A DNA stretch of 64,000 bases from Rhabdophis nuchalis (GCA_039707465.1 CM077643.1:39394605-39458604), one strand, 5' to 3'; positions 11,438-22,439 are shown, counted from the first letter of the stretch. Notes: generated from the sequence alone by a model not told the origin. Program-made: numbers and translations.

Positions 11438-12503
11438 TTTCTATTGGAACTGAATGGAAATATCAAAATTGGTGGAGCAAATAGCCAGTTTTGGTTTTTT
11501 TTATTTCATTGTATTTACTCCACTGTACCCCTAAACTCATTATGCAATTTGCTACCTCCCCAGTTGAACTTTGTGTTCATATTTCAGTTTAGACACAACA
11601 CTTACCGAGTGCCTTTGGAGCAGCTAAAATGAGTTGACTTAACAGGGTTGTTGCAAGGCCATAGCAAACATGCACATGGCATTTGAGTTATTTATAAAAT
11701 ATCATATTAAAAATAAAAAAAATACTTCAGTTATTAATACAAAATGATAAGGGTAAAGGGTGGGTTAAAAAAACTAAAAAAAATGCTTCTTGGAGGAAAG
11801 GTGAAAAATGGAGATATTAAATATCTAACTAATTGCTGGATATTTGCTGCAATATGTTTGTCTGCTATGCCTAAAAGGTTTCTAAATTATAGTAGGGTGT
11901 AAATTGTTCTCCCCTCATTGGATTGATGTTCTCATCTACAATGACACAATTATGCCACTGATAATTCTATAACTCACTGTGTATGGTTCTGTGTATATTT
12001 AACTCAGGGAACTGACTCCAAGCTAATTATTTATTTTTGCCTGATAAAAATCTGTTAATTATTTGTGTAACTCATTAGGCTTACAATGTATTCTCGCACA
12101 TGATTAAACAATGAGTTCAGTTCAGCAACAGTTTATTCTCTGGGGAAAAGACTTGATGCCCCTTCCATGATTTGACCCCCAAACCGTAAATGGCATCTCA
12201 GTATGAACAATTCCCTGTAAGGAGAGATTATTCTATTCTGAGTACTGGCGTCACTGAAATTTAATTAACAGAACAATATTAATTAATGCTATACTTGTAA
12301 CCAGCCTTTTCTGTGATGAAGAGGTTTATCTCTCTCTCCCAGCAACCTTGTGGAGGTGAGTAGGTGGGAGAAACTCTCTGGAGGCTGCGAAGGGAATGGA
12401 GAATGTAGGATTTTACGATGTAGAATCAACGGCAAGATATAAGAGGAGAATTAGTTGAAAGATTATCTTATAAATGGCAACTCTGCCTCAAATACCCAGA
12501 AAC
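11438..12503. other. No gene recognised
   Basis: Apparently single-copy AT-rich sequence. Nothing with family-level signal was found. Confidence 0.5.
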
Positions 12504-12770
12504 CAGAGGTGGTATTCAGTTGGTTCTCTCTGGTTCAGGTGAACTGGTAGTCGTAGCTGTGGGACGCTCCGCCTACCTGCCCTGATATAATGTGCGACCT
12601 TCTGCGCATGCACAGAAGGCGGTACGCATGTGCAGAAGGTCACGTGTTCGATGCAAGCACACATGCCCGTGAGCACCAGATGTAGGTTCCTATCAGTTCG
12701 GACCAGTTCAGCCGAGTAGGTAGTAACTTGGCCTACCACACCTCTAAACCGGTTCTCTTGGTGCTGTAAG
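12504..12770. mobile_element. Chimeric hAT-like MITE remnant
   Basis: It starts with 'cagaggtggtattcag' (as 61779 does) and from about 12674 continues as a second family, 'cagatgtaggttcc..ggaccagttcagccgagtaggtagtaac' (as 37684 does). The right end is cut off by the tail of the adjacent L2. No target duplication remains. Confidence 0.65.
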
Positions 12771-13306
12771 TTTGAGTTTTGAGTTTGAGTTTGAGTTTGA
12801 GTTTTATTGGTTTTTTATACCGCCCTACTCCCGAAGGACTCAGGGCGATGTACAGCCAGAATAAAAGCAAATATACAAAAGTTTAAAAAGCTTTTAAAAA
12901 ACATGTTAAATCTTGGCCGAAACGTGGAAAAAACCCAAACTAACCCTGATTAAAATTAATAAAAATTTGAATTTAAAAATCATGTTTTATGCCAGCCCGG
13001 TTTGTTGGAAGAAAAATGTTTTGAGACCATGGCGGAAGGCACATAGGTCAGGGATAGTTCTTAATTCTGGGGGCAGGTTCCAGAGGACAGGTGCTCCCAC
13101 GGAGAAGGCTCTCCCCCTGGGTTTCACCAGTCGACATTGTCTAGCCAACGGCACCATGAGGAGACCCTCTCTATGGGAGCGTACTGACCAGTGGGAGGCT
13201 CTCGGTGGCAGAAGGCGATCTTGTGAGTACCCCGGTCCTAAGCCATGGAGCGCTTTAAAGATAGTAACCAACACCTTGAATCGCACCTGGGAAACCACCG
13301 GAATAT
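12771..13306 (-). mobile_element. L2-clade LINE, truncated
   Basis: The minus strand encodes VRFKVLVTIFKALHGLGPGY, SHREGLL, PRGRAFSV and LPPELRTIPDL. The 3' hairpin 'ataccgcc..ggactcagggcgatgtaca' is followed by a (CTCAAA)n tail, seen as 'gtttgagtttgag' at 12771-12804. It is a short 5'-truncated copy. Confidence 0.9.
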
Positions 13307-14349
13307 TTAGATTTTAGATTTTATTCCATTTCTATACCACTCCTATCTCCCCAATGGGACTCAGGGCGGTGCACAGGAAAATAAAAAAATACACACAAAT
13401 AAAATTGTAATAAATACAATCACAATGCTAAAATATAATTAAAACTGATAAAAAAGTTAAAATCCGCTAGCTAAATCTGTAAAAATTTCATCAGGATCTA
13501 AGCTAGGCTGGCTAGATGAAAGAAGTGGGTCTTGAGTAAACGGCGGAAGAGGTGAAGGTCTGTGGTGGTACGAAGTTCGGGGGGTAGGTCGTTCCAGAGG
13601 GTTGGGCCCGCCACAGAGAAGGCCCTTCCCATGGGGGCCGCCAGCCGGCATTGACTGGCAGACGGCACCCTGAGAAGGCCCTCCCTGTGGGAGCGGATCA
13701 GCCGAAGGGAGGTATGTGGTAGGAGACGGTCCCACAAATAACTAGGCCCCGTGCCATGGAGCGTTTTAAAGATGGTTACCAGAACCTTGAAGCGCACCCG
13801 GAAAGCCACCGGTAGCCAGTGCAGCTCGCGCAGGAGAGGTGTTACATGGGAATGCCATGAGGCTCTCAGGATCACCCGCGCGGCTGCATTCTGTACTAAC
13901 TGGAGCCTCCGGGTGCACCTCAAGGGGGGGAGCCCCATGTAGAGAGCATTGCAGTAGTCTAGGCAGGACATAACGAGTGCTTGAGTGACGGTGCGAAGGG
14001 CATCCCGGTCAAGAAAGGGGCGCAACTGGCGAACCAGGTAGACCTGGTAAAAAGCCCCCCTGGCCACAGCCGTCACATGGTCATCCAGGGATAGCCATGA
14101 GTCCAGGAGGATGCCTAGGTTGCAAGCCCTTTCCACAGGGGCTAATGACTCGCCCCTGATAGCCAGTGATGGAATCAACTGGCTATACCGGGATGTCGGG
14201 AACCACAGCCACTCGGTCTTGGACGGGTTGAGTTGAAGTTTGTTACTCCCCATCCAGACCCGCACGGCCTCCAGACACCAGGACATCACTTCAATGGCAT
14301 CGTTGGGGTGGTTAGGGGTAGATATGTACAGCTGAGTATCATAAGTGTA
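13307..14349 (-). mobile_element. L2-clade LINE, truncated, frame open
   Basis: A 263-codon minus frame (14289-13498) covers L2 ORF2 from MMSWCLEAVRVWMGSN to the C-terminus HFFHLASLA. It includes NLGILLD, CLDYCNALYMGLP and LQLVQNAAARVI. The 3' end lies at 13330-13390 with a TAGATTT-type tail. The palm is lost, so it is not active. Confidence 0.92.
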
Positions 14350-14446
14350 CTGATGGAAGCCAGTGCAACTCGTGCAGGAGAGGTGTTACATGGGAGCATC
14401 GTGTCGCTCCCATAATTACCTGTGCGGCCGCATTCTGGACCAGTTG
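14350..14446 (-). mobile_element. Short L2 fragment
   Basis: The block 'gccagtgcaactcgtgcaggagaggtgttacatgg' and 'gtgcggccgcattctggacc' repeats L2 sequence already present at 13812-13895. It is therefore a third L2 piece in the same orientation. Confidence 0.8.
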
Positions 14447-14591
14447 ACATGCCACCATCTTGTTTATTGCTTCTGTGCAGGCACAGAAGCATTTTTTAGT
14501 ATTGCACATGCACATATAGAATGCATCCAGCATGCATGCGCACCACATCCATGAGCAAACAGGCAGTAGCAGCAACTGGAACCCACCCCTG
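14447..14591. mobile_element. hAT-like MITE, right half
   Basis: It matches the interior and right end of the 48848/52065 family: 'gccaccatcttgttt', 'cttctgtgcaggcacagaag' palindrome, 'ggaacccacccctg' terminus. The left half is absent. Confidence 0.7.
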
Positions 14592-14654
14592 GTGAACATG
14601 CTCACATTTGCGAACCAGTAGGCAAGGGAAGGGAATCCCACTTCTGCCAGAAAC

Positions 14655-15035
14655 TGTCAGCCTTCGCTTTGCTGCTTGCTTGGCTGCCATGGAAACGGGG
14701 AGGATGGGGTTATGGGGTTAACTATGAGTGCTGGTGGAAGATGGTACGGGCCAGTGTTATCTCAAACCTAATGGTATCACATTCCATTCTGATGATGGCA
14801 TTGGACGTGAGGCCCACCTGATGTCCTGGAGAAATCTGCATTGGACACTGTTGTAGGGGGCATGGGCTATTGGGGTTGGCTTAAGCTTTGATATACACGC
14901 TTCGCGCCTAAACTAGTCACTTCCTGCTTGACCTTCGTTTGCTGTTCTTCTGTATTCAGTAAAAGTAACCTTAATCATTTTGAAATATGCTTAAGTGTGG
15001 TCTTTCTTGAGTATTCGAAGAAGCGAACCCTGACA
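14655..15035 (+). repeat. Gypsy 5' LTR
   Basis: The LTR starts tgtcag and ends ctgaca, a 6-bp inverted end. It differs from the 3' LTR at four sites, all transitions, near 14704, 14773, 14805 and 14858. A TATA-like gatata lies at 14890-14895. Confidence 0.95.
14890..14929 (+). promoter_or_regulatory. Putative LTR TATA box and transcript start
   Basis: The gatata at 14890-14895 lies 25-30 nt upstream of cttcctgctt (14920-14929). That site is complementary to the block just after the LTR (15038-15047). A start at 14920 would give the transcript a 5' end able to pair there. The start site is inferred, not measured. Confidence 0.45.
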
Positions 15036-15037
15036 CT

Positions 15038-15047
15038 AAGCAGGAAG
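15038..15047 (+). promoter_or_regulatory. Putative self-primer binding site
   Basis: Two bases after the 5' LTR lies aagcaggaag, the exact complement of LTR bases 14920-14929. There is no TGG start as tRNA-primed elements have. Tf1/sushi elements are known to prime from their own folded transcript, and this arrangement fits. Confidence 0.55.
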
Positions 15048-15067
15048 ACACTACACTCCTGAACCCC

Positions 15068-16370
15068 ATGTTGGAGCCTGCGAAAGACGAACCGATGGGA
15101 GAGGCCGCCTCTCACCCCGCTGCCCAAAAAGAGGACTCGAGGTCAGTGATGGAGTTATTAGCGGGCCTTAACCTAGAGCCAAACCCCGAAGAAGCATCAA
15201 CACGCCATCGTTGGTACGAGGGAGTGGGGATGAAGGAATTTGTTAAAGATGACATCGGTTCGGGGGTCACAACCACAAGGTGCCGGCATGCCTACCCCCC
15301 CCCTCCGTGGCAGATTTGTTAAAGGAAGAGAGGGATTTGAGAGAGATGGCAAGAGATTTACTTCTTCAAGCGGACGATAGGAAGGATGCTCTAGATAAAA
15401 TGTGGGGAGGGGATCCGCGTCCTTTGGAATGGGAAGGAATGAAACAACAGCAAGAGGCCCCCTCCCAAGAACTAAGAGGAGCTAGCCCCCAACCGCCTGT
15501 GGGAACCCCTAGAGAATCACAAAGGGGAGAACCGACCCCTCCTCCTCGCCGGCCGGCAAGACTTCCCCCCCTGGGGCTTAAGTTTGGAGGGAACCCTGCT
15601 GAGTTAGGATTCTTTTTACTGCACGTCAGCAACTATGTTAAATAGTTTGCAGATGACTTGAGAGGTGATGATTCAAAGATAAGAATTGTAGCCCTCGCGC
15701 TGGAAAATACAGCCACTGATTGGTTAGTCTCCTTACACAATAATCATTCCCCACTAATGGGGAACTTCGACAGTTTTATGACTGCTCTTAGGAGGCGATT
15801 TGAAGACCCCCTTATTGAAAGAAAGGCAAGGCTGGAAATGAAGAATCTGCGCCAGGGCAATAGATCAGTTCAAGATTACTCGCAACATTTTCAAGAACTT
15901 GCGGTTTATATGAGGGGTTGGAGTGAAGATGCCCTTATTGATGTTTATACAGAAGGTTTAAACCCAACCTTGTATGAGACCTGCATTAACCGGCGTACAC
16001 CACAATCCCTGGCAGATTGGTATCAGCTTGCCGGGGATGTTGAAATAGATCGAGCTCGAACAAAACCTCTGTTTCAATTTGAAAAGAGAAGTCAGCCTGC
16101 AATCCCTGCCCCCCAAACTTATGAGAGGGATTACCAAAAACAAAGTAAAGAGCGCAGATCTGCTACACCTCGTTCGGGTGCTTGTTTTCGCTGTGGGAAG
16201 GAGGGGCACTGGGCCAATAACTGCAAAATGAAGCAAACGCCACGCCCGCATTCTTCAGCTGAGGGGAAGAAACCCGCAAAACTTCCGAGCGTGCGCACTA
16301 AACCAGTGATGTTTGGAGCGGAGCCTCTGGATCTCTCTGCCGGTGACCACCAAAAGGCGGAACTGGATGA
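15068..16370 (+). pseudogene. gag: Gypsy gag (capsid/nucleocapsid), broken
   Basis: The frame opens at ATG 15068 about 30 bp after the LTR. It slips at the run of nine C at 15295-15303, where a second frame takes over, and meets an in-frame TAG at 15643-15645 before continuing in the same frame. Capsid-type sequence (for example NRSVQDYSQHFQELA) covers 15700-16000. A CCHC zinc knuckle, CFRCGKEGHWANNC, is at 16183-16224. The protein would package element RNA. Two breaks make it non-functional here. Confidence 0.88.
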
Positions 16371-16429
16371 CTGGGAAAAGGACTCCTCCTCCTCTGATGA
16401 CAACTGGGTGAGTCCCCATTCTGGGCCCC

Positions 16430-16780
16430 TTACTATTCCTTTACAGCTTTTGGCTCCATCTAGTGGACGCAACTGTAAAATACAAGCTCTTATAGATTCT
16501 GGCTGTTCTCGTTGCCTCATCAGCCAGGAATTAGTACAACACATGGGTTTCCACCTAAAAAATTTAAAAGTACCAATCGCGTTCTGCCAAATGGATGGTA
16601 CCGTAGCAGGGGGCAATCCAGCATTATATGTAACTGAACCAATTCAAGTGTCTATTGGAGACACCCATCAGGAAACTATTAACTTTATTGTGGCCCCCAT
16701 TGCTGACAATCCTGTTATTCTAGGCATTAACTGGCTACGAAAGTGGAATCCCCTAATTGATTGGAAAGAAGGGTGGGTTC
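16430..16780 (+). pseudogene. Gypsy aspartic protease region
   Basis: The motif IDSGCSRCLIS carries the catalytic Asp at 16495 (D-S-G triad). It ends near LGINWLRKWNPLIDW. The frame is continuous with gag from 15658, with no stop between, so a Gag-Pro fusion is likely in the intact element. This part looks intact. Confidence 0.88.
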
Positions 16781-16829
16781 GAATCCCTTTCATTTTGCCT
16801 AACGATATGCCTCCCCCCCTAATGATCAG

Positions 16830-17960
16830 CCTATACCCGAACAAGCTCCTCTCAAGGAACCTGTTAATTCCAGCTTGGCCCTCCCAACCCTGGAAGTCAT
16901 ACCGGGTGAAGAGAAAATCCCTAAAGAGTACTGGGACCTTAAAGATGTTTTCAGTGAAAAATCCTGTGACACTCTTCCCCCCCCCACCGGGCTACAGACT
17001 GCTCTATTGATTTCCTCCCAGGGGTACAACTTCCAAAACCTCGCATTTACTCTATGACACCCCGCAAAATGGTGGAACTTCGCAATTTTATTGATAAGAA
17101 TTTGAAGAGAGTTTTCATTGAACCTGCCAGGCCACTGTGATGTTTAGAGAAAAGAAAGATGGTACGCTCTGTCTGGTTCAAAATTATAAATTTCTCAATA
17201 CTATCTGTGAACACAATGTCTACCCACTACCACTCATGAAAGACATGCTGGCTTATCTAGCTTCTGGCAAAATTTTTACTAAACTCGATCTAAGGGAAGC
17301 TTATTACAGGATAAGAATTAAAGAGGGAGACGAGTGGAAAACTGCTTTTAACTGCCCTTTAGGGTGCTTTCAATTCAAAGTGTTGCCATTTGGCTTGCAA
17401 GGGGCACCTTCAGTATTTGTGCAACTAATCAATGACGTTCTCCATGAGCACCTGTACAAGGGCATTATCGTCTATCTTGATGACCGTCATATACACAAAA
17501 ACACATGATGAACACGTAAAACTAGTCCGTTCTGTTTTGCGTAAACTTCGAGCTGCTGAGCTCTATGCTAAACTTTCTAAATGCGAATTTCACCAGGAAA
17601 AAATTGACTACTTAGGTTACCGCATCTCTTCTGAGGGAATTGAAATGGATCCTGCAAAGGTGAAAGCTGTCACGGAATGGGCCCTTCCTCGCACTCGTAA
17701 ACAATTACAAAGTTTTTTGGGATTCGCCAACTTTTACCGACAATTTATACCCTCTTTTGCTAGCATTGCACTGCCCATCACGAACCTACTCAAAACGAAC
17801 GGGGACGACAAACTGCGACCAGGTTCTCCTTTGAACTGGACTATGGAGTGCCAAGCCGTGTTTGAAAAACTTAAACGCTTATTTGCAGCAGAACCGGTTC
17901 TGAAACATCCTGATGTCAACTCCCCCTTCGTAATACAAGCAATACAATACAATACAATAC
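16830..17960 (+). pseudogene. pol: Gypsy reverse transcriptase, frameshifted
   Basis: The frame shifts near 16830-16875, again at the C-run 16977-16985, and again just after the catalytic YLDD (17473-17484). Other marks are FRLDxRxAY-like KLDLREAYYRI (17281-17313), LPFGLQGAPSVF (17387 onward) and FLGFANFYRQFIPSF in the connection region. The polymerase would copy element RNA in the cytoplasmic particle. It is clearly inactive in this copy. Confidence 0.9.
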
Positions 17961-18142
17961 AATAGCAGAGTTGGAAGGGACCTTGTAGGTCTTCTAGTCC
18001 AACCCCCTGCATGGGCAGGAACCTTATACCATTTCAGACAAATGGCTGTCTAACATCTTTTTAAAGACTTCCAGGGTTGGGGCATTCACAACTGCTGGAG
18101 GCAAGCTGTTCCAGTGGGCATTCACAACTGCTGGAGGCAAGC
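17941..18142 (-). mobile_element. CR1 3' end nested in Gypsy pol
   Basis: A minus-strand CR1 tail, 'acaatacaatacaatagcagagttggaaggga', interrupts the reading frame between reverse transcriptase and RNase H. The 5 bp caagc flanks it (17936-17940, 18138-18142). The 5' end carries a 36-bp tandem duplication (18080 and 18116 starts). Confidence 0.9.
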
Positions 18143-18510
18143 TAGTGATGTCGCTGTAGGTGCTGTCTTGTTACAACGTAACCAACGAGGCCAACTACAA
18201 CCTTGTGCTTACACTTCCCATAAGTTATCCAACACAGAACGCAGATGGGCAATTTGGGAGAAAGAAGCTTTTGCGGTTCGTTGGGCCCTCATGACTTGGC
18301 GTCATTTTCTGGAGGGGGCTCCTCACCCGTTTGAGGTTTGGACTGACCACAAAAATTTGGAGTCACTCACGACGCCCCGCAAATTGTCCCCGAAGCAGCT
18401 ATGTTGGGCTCACTACTTTCATCGTTTCAACTTTACCCTCAAATACATTCCTGGAGGAAAAAATTTCATGGCTGATGCGCTTTCCAGGCTACCTCAATAT
18501 GACAATTCTA
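18143..18510 (+). pseudogene. Gypsy RNase H region
   Basis: The frame resumes with SDVAVGAVLLQ, followed by the block with EKEAFAVRWAL and W-HFLEG, then VWTDHKNLESL (near 18333-18370) and ALSRLP. The first acidic residue lies at the insertion junction, so the CR1 disrupts the domain start. Confidence 0.85.
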
Positions 18511-18639
18511 AACTCACAGTTGTTCAGCCTGTGATACCACTTACTTTAATGGCTGCTCCCATCATGACCAGAGGTCAATCCACGGTCCAAACTGACCCAC
18601 CTACAGAACTGATTGCCAAAATTAAGTCGGAACTGCTTA

Positions 18640-19703
18640 CCGATGATTGGTATTCTACACACTCTGCTGACTGCACCGTCAGAGATGATCTACCCTGGAT
18701 CGGTTCTAAGATTTATGTCCCTGCTACCCTACGGCCTTTTGTATTACAACAGGCGCATGACTCAAGACTAGCTGGACATTTTGGATTTGTAAAGACTATA
18801 CATTTGGTAAAACGCCAATTTTGGTAGCCCTCCCTCAAAAAAGATGTTGAATCCTATATCGCCAGTTGTCCGGTTTGCGCTGCTTCCAAACGTTCCCCTG
18901 GCAAACCCCACAGTCTCCTCCAATCTGTGGCGCGGCCAGAGGCTCCTTGGAAGGAAATTTCTATGGACTTTATTGTTGATCTTCCAAGTAGCCAAAGCTA
19001 TACTGTCATTTGGGTGGTTACTGATCTGTTCTCCAAACAAGTTCATTTTGTACCTTGCTCCAAGATTCCATCCGCTAAATCTTTGGCTAAACCCTTTCTT
19101 ACTCACATTTATCGCTTACATGGAGTCCCAAAGCGTATCATCTCTGATAGAGGTATTCAATTTACATCACAATTTTGGAAGGAGTTTCTGAGATTGATTG
19201 ACTCCGCCCAGGGCTTAAGCTCCTCCCACCACCCGCAGATCATTCTGGAACAATACTTGCGCTGTTTTATAAACTTTCAACAGGGTGATTGGGCTGATCT
19301 CCTGATTCACACGGAGGTTGCGTATAACAATTCGGTTCACAGCAGTACTGGAATGACCCCATTCAAAGTAATTTATGGTCAGGACTTTGTACCTATCCCT
19401 GAGCTTCCGCACGACCCCCCTGCAATTCGTTCTCTGGCAGATTGGAGTGGTAAATTGTCTTCGGTTTGGCCCATTATAAGAAAAACGTTGGATGATGCTC
19501 ATCAATCTCATAAGTTTTACGCCGACAAGAAACGAGCTGTTCCACCACAATACAAAGTCGGAGACAGGGTATATGTTTCTACTAGACATTTGGACAGTCC
19601 TCAGAAATGCAAGAAACTAGGTCCTAAGTTTGTGGGACCTTTCACGATCACTAAAATAATCAGCTCTGTCTCCGTTCGATTGGACCTACCAAAAACCTAC
19701 TGA
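18640..19703 (+). pseudogene. Gypsy integrase, broken
   Basis: A zinc-binding HHCC region (HDSRLAGHFG, then CPVCAASKR near 18870) is cut by an in-frame TAG at 18825-18827. The catalytic core has its first Asp at 18966 (MDFIVDLP) and its second at 19146 (SDRG). The stretch that should hold the catalytic Glu, near 19230, looks shortened, so the third acidic residue appears to be lost. A GPF module, LGPKFVGPF, lies near 19620-19640. The frame ends at TGA 19701-19703, where related proteins continue. Confidence 0.88.
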
Positions 19704-19810
19704 CGCCTCTACCCAGTCTTCCATGTCCACCTGTTGAAACCTGAACATTTGTCACATCTTCATAAATCTCATCCTGATGCCCCTGCGCCCCTACTGGTGG
19801 ATGGACAACA

Positions 19811-19982
19811 ACACTATGAAGTCCGGGACATTTTAGATTCCAGAGTGCATAGAAACAAAATTCAGTACCTAGTGGTTTGGAAGGATTTTTCCCCATCCCA
19901 TAATGAATGAGTGGATAAACAGCATGCAAAAGCCCCAAAACTACTACGACAATTCTATGCTAAATATCCTACCAAGCCCTAA
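19811..19982 (+). pseudogene. Integrase C-terminal chromodomain
   Basis: Aromatic-cage type residues are visible in YEVRDILDSR, YLVVWKDFSPSHNE and, after one TGA at 19908-19910, a helix ending in YAKYPTKP and a natural TAA at 19980-19982. Chromodomains in such elements bind modified histone tails and steer integration. The single TGA replaces a position usually occupied by Trp. Confidence 0.85.
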
Positions 19983-20066
19983 CCTCTTTTTCCTTTTTTT
20001 ATATGTTGTTGTGTGGTTTTCTTTGTGTTTCTCTTGTTGTCTATTTTTCAGAACTGAATCCCCTGC

Positions 20067-20084
20067 TTCTGGAGGAGGTCCGGA
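20067..20084 (+). promoter_or_regulatory. Putative polypurine tract
   Basis: The block 'ctggaggaggtccgga' directly precedes the 3' LTR, the expected place for the plus-strand primer. It is interrupted by two pyrimidine pairs, so the assignment is by position more than by purity. Confidence 0.5.
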
Positions 20085-20465
20085 TGTCAGCCTTCGCTTT
20101 GCTGCTTGCTTGGCTGCCATGGAAACGGGGAGGGTGGGGTTATGGGGTTAACTATGAGTGCTGGTGGAAGATGGTACGGGCCAGTGTTATCTCAAACCTA
20201 ACGGTATCACATTCCATTCTGATGATGGCGTTGGACGTGAGGCCCACCTGATGTCCTGGAGAAATCTGCATTGGACACTGTTGTAGGAGGCATGGGCTAT
20301 TGGGGTTGGCTTAAGCTTTGATATACACGCTTCGCGCCTAAACTAGTCACTTCCTGCTTGACCTTCGTTTGCTGTTCTTCTGTATTCAGTAAAAGTAACC
20401 TTAATCATTTTGAAATATGCTTAAGTGTGGTCTTTCTTGAGTATTCGAAGAAGCGAACCCTGACA
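20085..20465 (+). repeat. Gypsy 3' LTR
   Basis: It has the same length and ends as the 5' LTR and differs at four bases. The copy of gaaac at 20466-20470 completes the target duplication. Confidence 0.95.
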
Positions 20466-20470
20466 GAAAC

Positions 20471-20745
20471 ATAGGAAGAAGAGTTTCAAGTCACTGAAAG
20501 AGATGCTGCCTTAATGAACTCACTATAAATGAGGGTTGGACATTCTTCTTGCAGCATCCAGGATTCTGAATTATACCCCAAGACTCACATTAAGGATATT
20601 TTATTGGTCATCATCATCATAAAAAAAAAGTTGCCTACTCCTAAAATAGCTGCTGAATACCATGAGGAGTAATATAGACTGATAGCCAAAAATCTGAACG
20701 GCAGTCATCAGCACCAGTAAAGGCTTGAACCAGAACAAAGCACCA
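20471..20745. other. No gene recognised
   Basis: Apparently single-copy flank of the Gypsy insertion. Nothing recognisable. Confidence 0.5.
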
Positions 20746-20767
20746 CGTAACACATGAGATCTCTGAA

Positions 20768-21065
20768 GCCTTGTAGCACAATCCCCTGCTCAAGACAGAA
20801 GCCTCCCAGGGTAATGATTGTCCAGTCTATTTTTGAAAACCTGCAGCATTGGAGCACCCACAACTTGAGGGGGCAAGCTGTTTCATTGATTAATTGTTCT
20901 TCACTGCCAGAAAATTACTCCTTACTTCTAGGATGGATTTCTCTTTAGCAAGCTTCTTCATCTATTACTTCTTGTCCTGCTCCCTGGAGAATAAGTCAAT
21001 CCCCTCTTCTCTGTGACAGCCCCACAAGACAGTTATTATGTCCCCTCTAACTCTTCTGTTTGATA
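20768..21065 (-). mobile_element. CR1 3' fragment
   Basis: It follows the CR1 tail sequence seen at 49640-49960 in order: 'caatcccctgctcaagaca', 'gcattggagcacccacaact', 'gcaagctgtttcattgattaattgttc', 'cttctgtttgatagg'. The copy is divergent. A MITE abuts its 5' side. Confidence 0.85.
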
Positions 21066-21073
21066 GGCTAGAC

Positions 21074-21515
21074 CAGGGGTGTCAAACTCAAGGCCCGGGG
21101 GCTGGATCCGGCACATGGGATGCTTAGATCTGGCCCATGAAGCCACTCTGCAAACAGCAAAGGACCAGCCTGTGGTGTGCCTCCGTGAGACTCTCCTGTG
21201 CTCTGTTTTAGGCCCTAGTGGCCTCCTGCAGCCCTCTGCCAGCAAAAATGGAGCTCGGGGAGGCCGCACGCAGCCCGCCTGGCCTCTGTTTTCAGCCACG
21301 ACAGTCTCTCAACTCTCTACCAGTGAACACAGAGCCCAGGCACGCCATGCACATGCCCCTGAGCTCCATTTTTTCTGGCAGAGGGCTGTAGGAGGCCATC
21401 ATGGCCAAAAACGGAATCTTGACAAGTGATGCTGAGCTGGCCACAGTGCCCCTGCCCCCTGAGGTCAAACCCAACCCTGATGCAGCCCTCAGTGAAATTG
21501 AGTTTGACATCCCTG
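21074..21515. mobile_element. hAT-like MITE, complete
   Basis: The ends 'caggggtgtcaaactcaa' and 'ttgagtttgacatccctg' match inverted with one mismatch. An exact 8-bp duplication ggctagac lies at 21066-21073 and 21516-21523. The length is 442 bp, non-coding. Confidence 0.95.
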
Positions 21516-21523
21516 GGCTAGAC

Positions 21524-22339
21524 GTATTGATTTCCCTAAGATTTAATACATCTAAGTCCTTCCCCAACCAAATATCTCAGAAACATAGCTTATGACTCAA
21601 GCGAAAGTTCCTCATCTAATTTTTGGCAGTTTCTGTATTGGGCTACAATTAAATCCTTCTGAAGATCATTGTGATAAATTTTAGTGTTGTGTTGATATCA
21701 TATTATTGCCTTTGTTCATTTGCTGTCAGGAGAAAGTGGTTGCATCGGAAATTAAGCTGCTTAGCCATCATTGCTTCATATCACTGTTAGGCAGCTGTAA
21801 ATGTGATCTGGCAGAAAATAAGAAGGAAGCTTGCCATAGCAATAAATGGGAAGCCAATCAGCAGCTATCTTGCTTTTAGCAACATCAATAGGCAGACAGT
21901 GCTTTAACAAGTCCTCCGGATTTTGCTTCCTAACACTTTTGACTTCTGCGTATCAAATAACGGCCGATGGCACAACAAATTGCAAAAGGCTTTGTATTGT
22001 GTTTTGTGGTAAATATGTAGGGAATAATGCCTTGCAGTTATTCTTAAAAGCAAGTGACACAGAAAGCTAAGCTCCAAAGAACCACAAATTGTTCCTACCT
22101 GTTTACATTTCTTCATAACAAATCCCACTCGCCATTTGTTAACATGCATTTGATACACAGGGAAATTTAAAAATCAGATTTTGACAAGACAAAATGGCTT
22201 AGCATCACCATTGCCACCTAGGAAAAATTCAGACCCCAATAGAAATCTAGCTCTATTTACTTGATTTTTTATATTGCCTTTTAACTAAATCAAGCTGAGT
22301 TTTCCACTTTATATGGACTCATGCGCACACATGGGAGCG
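21524..22339. other. No gene; candidate conserved noncoding stretch
   Basis: No frame with family signal was found. The part near 21725-21900 is compositionally plain, of high complexity and free of repeats, so it is a fair candidate for a conserved noncoding element. This is inference only. Confidence 0.3.
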
Positions 22340-22380
22340 AGCCTGAACCAGTAGTAAAAATATTTGCAATCCACCACTGG
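22340..22380. mobile_element. hAT-like MITE right-end remnant
   Basis: The stretch 'ctgaaccagtagtaaaaat..gcaatccaccactgg' resembles the right ends of the ccaccactg family. Confidence 0.45.
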
Positions 22381-22439
22381 TCTGCAGTTGGATACCAGGT
22401 GGGGCAGGAGGCTGAGAAGTGACCCTCCTAATGTCTCAG

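Larger units (their letters stand above)
14655..20465 (+). mobile_element. Gypsy LTR retrotransposon, Tf1/sushi-type chromovirus
   Basis: Two 381-bp LTRs (14655-15035, 20085-20465) bound an internal region that encodes, in order, Gag with a CCHC knuckle, protease, reverse transcriptase, RNase H, integrase with a GPF-type module, and a chromodomain. The 5-bp duplication gaaac flanks the element (14650-14654, 20466-20470). The LTRs differ at four positions (about 1%), so insertion was recent, yet the coding region has several frameshifts, at least four in-frame stops and a nested CR1. The chromodomain and the lack of a tRNA primer site point to the Tf1/sushi group of Metaviridae. It is defective. 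Confidence 0.95.

Noticed and set aside
14655..20465. Exogenous or endogenous retrovirus with env
   Set aside because: No envelope frame exists between the integrase chromodomain and the 3' LTR. The chromodomain marks a Metaviridae chromovirus.
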